From NCBI GenBank assembly GCA_022360735.1, contig JAKSCF010000275.1, positions 1 to 16,382 on the forward strand: DNA of 16,382 bases. The letters are read 5' to 3'. How positions within the stretch are numbered: the first letter of the stretch is position 1; every line of letters begins with the position of its first letter. Positions 14,531 to 16,382 of this stretch are shown here, in pieces. The notes below the pieces were generated by a model. It was not told where the DNA came from. It made no database searches and saw nothing but the letters and a program-made list of their open reading frames with translations. A program made the translations under genes and the position numbers. Source of the DNA: Clostridia bacterium (GTDB lineage Bacteria; Bacillota_A; Clostridia; Peptostreptococcales; JAAYPU01).

Positions 14531-14545
14531 GGCATAGCTTTTGCG
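14529..14545 (+). promoter_or_regulatory. Sigma-54 (-24/-12) promoter of the AOR operon
   Basis: TTGGCATAGCTTTTGCG fits the sigma-54 consensus, with the invariant GG at 14531-14532 and GC at 14543-14544 separated by exactly ten bases. Transcription would begin near 14556. An adjacent enhancer-binding activator gene supports the call. Confidence 0.85.
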
Positions 14546-14646
14546 TTTGAGATGTATAAATGTATTAACATATAAAAAATATTTGTTATAAGGGTTTTAG
14601 GTAGTAATACTATTTTGTGCGGACTAAAAATTTAAGGAGGTGTAGG

Positions 14647-14669
14647 CCGATAATCCTAAGTATTGTCGG
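14647..14669 (+). other. Hairpin between a strong Shine-Dalgarno site and the ferredoxin start codon
   Basis: CCGATAAT (14647-14654) pairs with ATTGTCGG (14662-14669) in an 8-bp stem with one G-T pair and a 7-base loop. AAGGAGG lies at 14634-14640, but no ATG, GTG or TTG stands at normal spacing from it. The best start codon is at 14677, just after the hairpin. Folding would bring the two closer. Confidence 0.5.
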
Positions 14670-14676
14670 AAAACGT

Positions 14677-15150
14677 ATGAGTAAAATTTTAATCATTGCA
14701 CCCAAAAAATGTATTGGGTGCAAAACCTGCGAAGTCGTATGTTCTTTTGGGAAAACCATGGCATGTAACCCTAAAAACGCTGCAGTTACGGTACATGATT
14801 ATGAGGAGGTTGGGATTGCTGTACCTATGATGTGTATGCAATGTGAAGACGCTGCATGTATGAAGGTCTGTCCAGTTTCAGCGCTGACAAGAGACGAGGA
14901 AGGCGTTGTTAACATTGATTTTGACAATTGTATAGGTTGTAAAATGTGTATCAGTGCCTGTCCATTTGGAAATGTATCTTTTAATTCTGAAAATAAAAAG
15001 ATAGTAAAATGTGATACTTGCATTGGTGAAGCAAAATGTGCAGAATTCTGTCCCTCAAAAGCCATTGAATTTATTGAAGCTACAGGCTTGAATATGGCAA
15101 ACAAGGAAAAAATGGCTCAAAAATTTAAGGAAGTATTTGAGGAGGTGTAA
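14677..15150 (+). CDS. Polyferredoxin with four [4Fe-4S] motifs, electron-transfer partner of AOR
   Basis: The 157-residue protein begins [22 protein letters not shown]. It contains four cysteine-rich motifs of four Cys each: [35 protein letters not shown] and [14 protein letters not shown]. Sixteen cysteines are enough for four [4Fe-4S] clusters. This is the HycB/CooF-like small-subunit type often encoded beside AOR genes, and it would shuttle electrons between the tungsten enzyme and ferredoxin. The ATG at 14677 matches where family members begin but has only a weak GGA nearby. A longer frame from GTG at 14617 would encode the Shine-Dalgarno site and is rejected. Non-ATG starts such as ATA 14650 are possible. 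AOR follows after two bases, implying translational coupling. Confidence 0.9.
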   Translation: MSKILIIAPKKCIGCKTCEVVCSFGKTMACNPKNAAVTVHDYEEVGIAVPMMCMQCEDAACMKVCPVSALTRDEEGVVNIDFDNCIGCKMCISACPFGNVSFNSENKKIVKCDTCIGEAKCAEFCPSKAIEFIEATGLNMANKEKMAQKFKEVFEEV

Positions 15151-15152
15151 AA

Positions 15153-16382
15153 ATGTACGGCTGGATAGGAACCATATTAAGAATTAATTTATCTGACGGA
15201 TCCATAAAAAAAGAAACCCTGAATGAGAAATGGGCAAAAGAATATCTTGGCGCTAGAGGCCTGGGAACAAAATATTACACTTCAGAGGTCAACCATGATG
15301 TAGAGCCATTAAGTGAAGACAATAAGCTAATCTTTATGACAGGACCATTAACAGGTACATTTGCAACTTCATCAGGAAGATACAATGTTGTAACAAAAGG
15401 TCCTTTAACAGGAACTATTGCGGCATCAAATTCCGGTGGATTTTTTGGACCCGAATTAAAATATGCAGGATATGATGGTATTATTCTCGAAGGAAAAGCA
15501 AAAGCACCGGTATATTTATACATCAAAGATGGTGACGTTGAGCTCAAAGATGCCGCTGAGCTATGGGGTAAAAATACATCTGAGACAACGGATATGCTGA
15601 CAGAGAAATATGGCAGCGATTATAAAGTTGCTTGTATTGGGCCTGCTGGTGAAAAATTGGTGCTGTATGCAGGTGTTATGAATGATAAAAACAGAGCTGC
15701 CGGACGGACAGGTGTGGGCGCAGTAATGGGATATAAAAATTTAAAAGCAGTGGTTGTTCGAGGTTCAAAGTCTATAAAAATAGCCGATCCGGAAGGCTTT
15801 TATGAAGTATGTAAAGATGCAAGAATTAAGTTGAAAGAACACCCTGTAACCGGTACAGGACTTGGTACATATGGAACGGAAATACTCGTCAATATTATCA
15901 ATGGCATCGGTGCTTTTCCAACCAATAATTGGAAAGAAAGCACTTTTGATAAAGCAGACGAAACGGGTGGAGAAGCTTTGGTAGACAAATATCTTTTAAG
16001 AGGAAAAGGTTGTTTTGCATGCGGTATTGGATGCGGTAGACTTACAAAGGTCACAGGAGAGTTTGAGGGATATGGAGAAGGTCCCGAATATGAAGCGGCA
16101 TGGGCGCTGGGAGCTGATTGTGGTATTGATGATCTAGGGGCTATTTGTAAAGCAAATTTTATATGTAATGAGTTTGGTATGGACCCCATTACTCTAGGTT
16201 CTACGATTGCCTGTGCAATGGAAATGTATGAAAAGGGTATTATTACAGAAGAAGAGCTTGGAGGACCGCTTAAATTTGGTGATGGAAAAGCATTAGTTGA
16301 TTTCACAACAAAAATAGGTTTAAGAGAAGGTTTTGGTGACATCATGGCACTTGGGTCTTATCGTATGGCAGAAAAATATGGA
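15153..16382 (+). CDS. Aldehyde:ferredoxin oxidoreductase (tungsten type), 5' part
   Basis: This frame runs open to the window edge, giving 410 residues of a family usually about 600-700 long. The enzyme interconverts aldehydes and carboxylates with ferredoxin, using a tungsto-bispterin cofactor. The N-terminus, [16 protein letters not shown], then [10 protein letters not shown] and [18 protein letters not shown], are typical of the family's first domain. [20 protein letters not shown] is the cofactor-binding segment. CFACGIGC at 287-294 supplies three [4Fe-4S] ligands (Cys287, 290 and 294); the fourth is expected beyond the window. A strong GGAGGTG site precedes the ATG, inside the end of the polyferredoxin gene. 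It is presumably controlled by the sigma-54 promoter. The aldehyde used is unknown. Confidence 0.93.
   Translation, partial: MYGWIGTILRINLSDGSIKKETLNEKWAKEYLGARGLGTKYYTSEVNHDVEPLSEDNKLIFMTGPLTGTFATSSGRYNVVTKGPLTGTIAASNSGGFFGPELKYAGYDGIILEGKAKAPVYLYIKDGDVELKDAAELWGKNTSETTDMLTEKYGSDYKVACIGPAGEKLVLYAGVMNDKNRAAGRTGVGAVMGYKNLKAVVVRGSKSIKIADPEGFYEVCKDARIKLKEHPVTGTGLGTYGTEILVNIINGIGAFPTNNWKESTFDKADETGGEALVDKYLLRGKGCFACGIGCGRLTKVTGEFEGYGEGPEYEAAWALGADCGIDDLGAICKANFICNEFGMDPITLGSTIACAMEMYEKGIITEEELGGPLKFGDGKALVDFTTKIGLREGFGDIMALGSYRMAEKYG

Noticed and set aside
14617..14676. 20-residue N-terminal extension of the polyferredoxin from GTG 14617
   Set aside because: It would translate through AAGGAGG and the hairpin, has no ribosome site of its own, and its residues are unlike ferredoxin-family N-termini.

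Overview
The window is AT-rich DNA from a low-GC Gram-positive anaerobe, most likely a member of the Clostridia. The grounds are T-box leaders, a DUF951-type small protein, strong Shine-Dalgarno sites, a sigma-54 activator, and a tungsten-type aldehyde:ferredoxin oxidoreductase (AOR) with a polyferredoxin partner. No insertion sequence, CRISPR array, tRNA or rRNA was seen.

Layout. (1) 1-576 is the 3' part of rsmA, ending at a hairpin shared with a convergent gene of unknown function (660-2132, minus). (2) 2374-3880 is a small plus-strand cluster: HD-domain hydrolase, CvpA-family membrane protein, DUF951-type protein. (3) 3926-12289 is a branched-chain amino acid block: leuA, cimA, leuB, a divergent LysR-type regulator, leuC and leuD. 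Together these cover the leucine branch from 2-oxoisovalerate and the citramalate route to 2-oxobutyrate, so isoleucine can be made from pyruvate without threonine deaminase. (4) 12552-16382 is a sigma-54 activator followed by a sigma-54-type promoter, a four-cluster polyferredoxin and an AOR subunit cut by the window edge.

Regulation is the most interesting part. leuA and cimA each have a promoter plus T-box leader, and the two units are collinear copies (offset about 2,158 bp). Between the second T-box and cimA lies the eroded remnant of a second leuA, so cimA appears to have taken over a duplicated leuA control region. leuB and leuCD are each preceded by a near-identical 81-bp module (77/81) carrying a T-N11-A LysR-type box and a TTGAAT-N17-TATAAT promoter. 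The leuC copy is the divergent lysR-leuC control region. The pathway therefore seems to use two duplicated regulatory modules: a tRNA-sensing one for the two synthases and a LysR one for the three downstream genes.

The sigma-54 activator is separated from the AOR operon by a candidate tandem enhancer, an intrinsic terminator, and a -24/-12 promoter with exact spacing.
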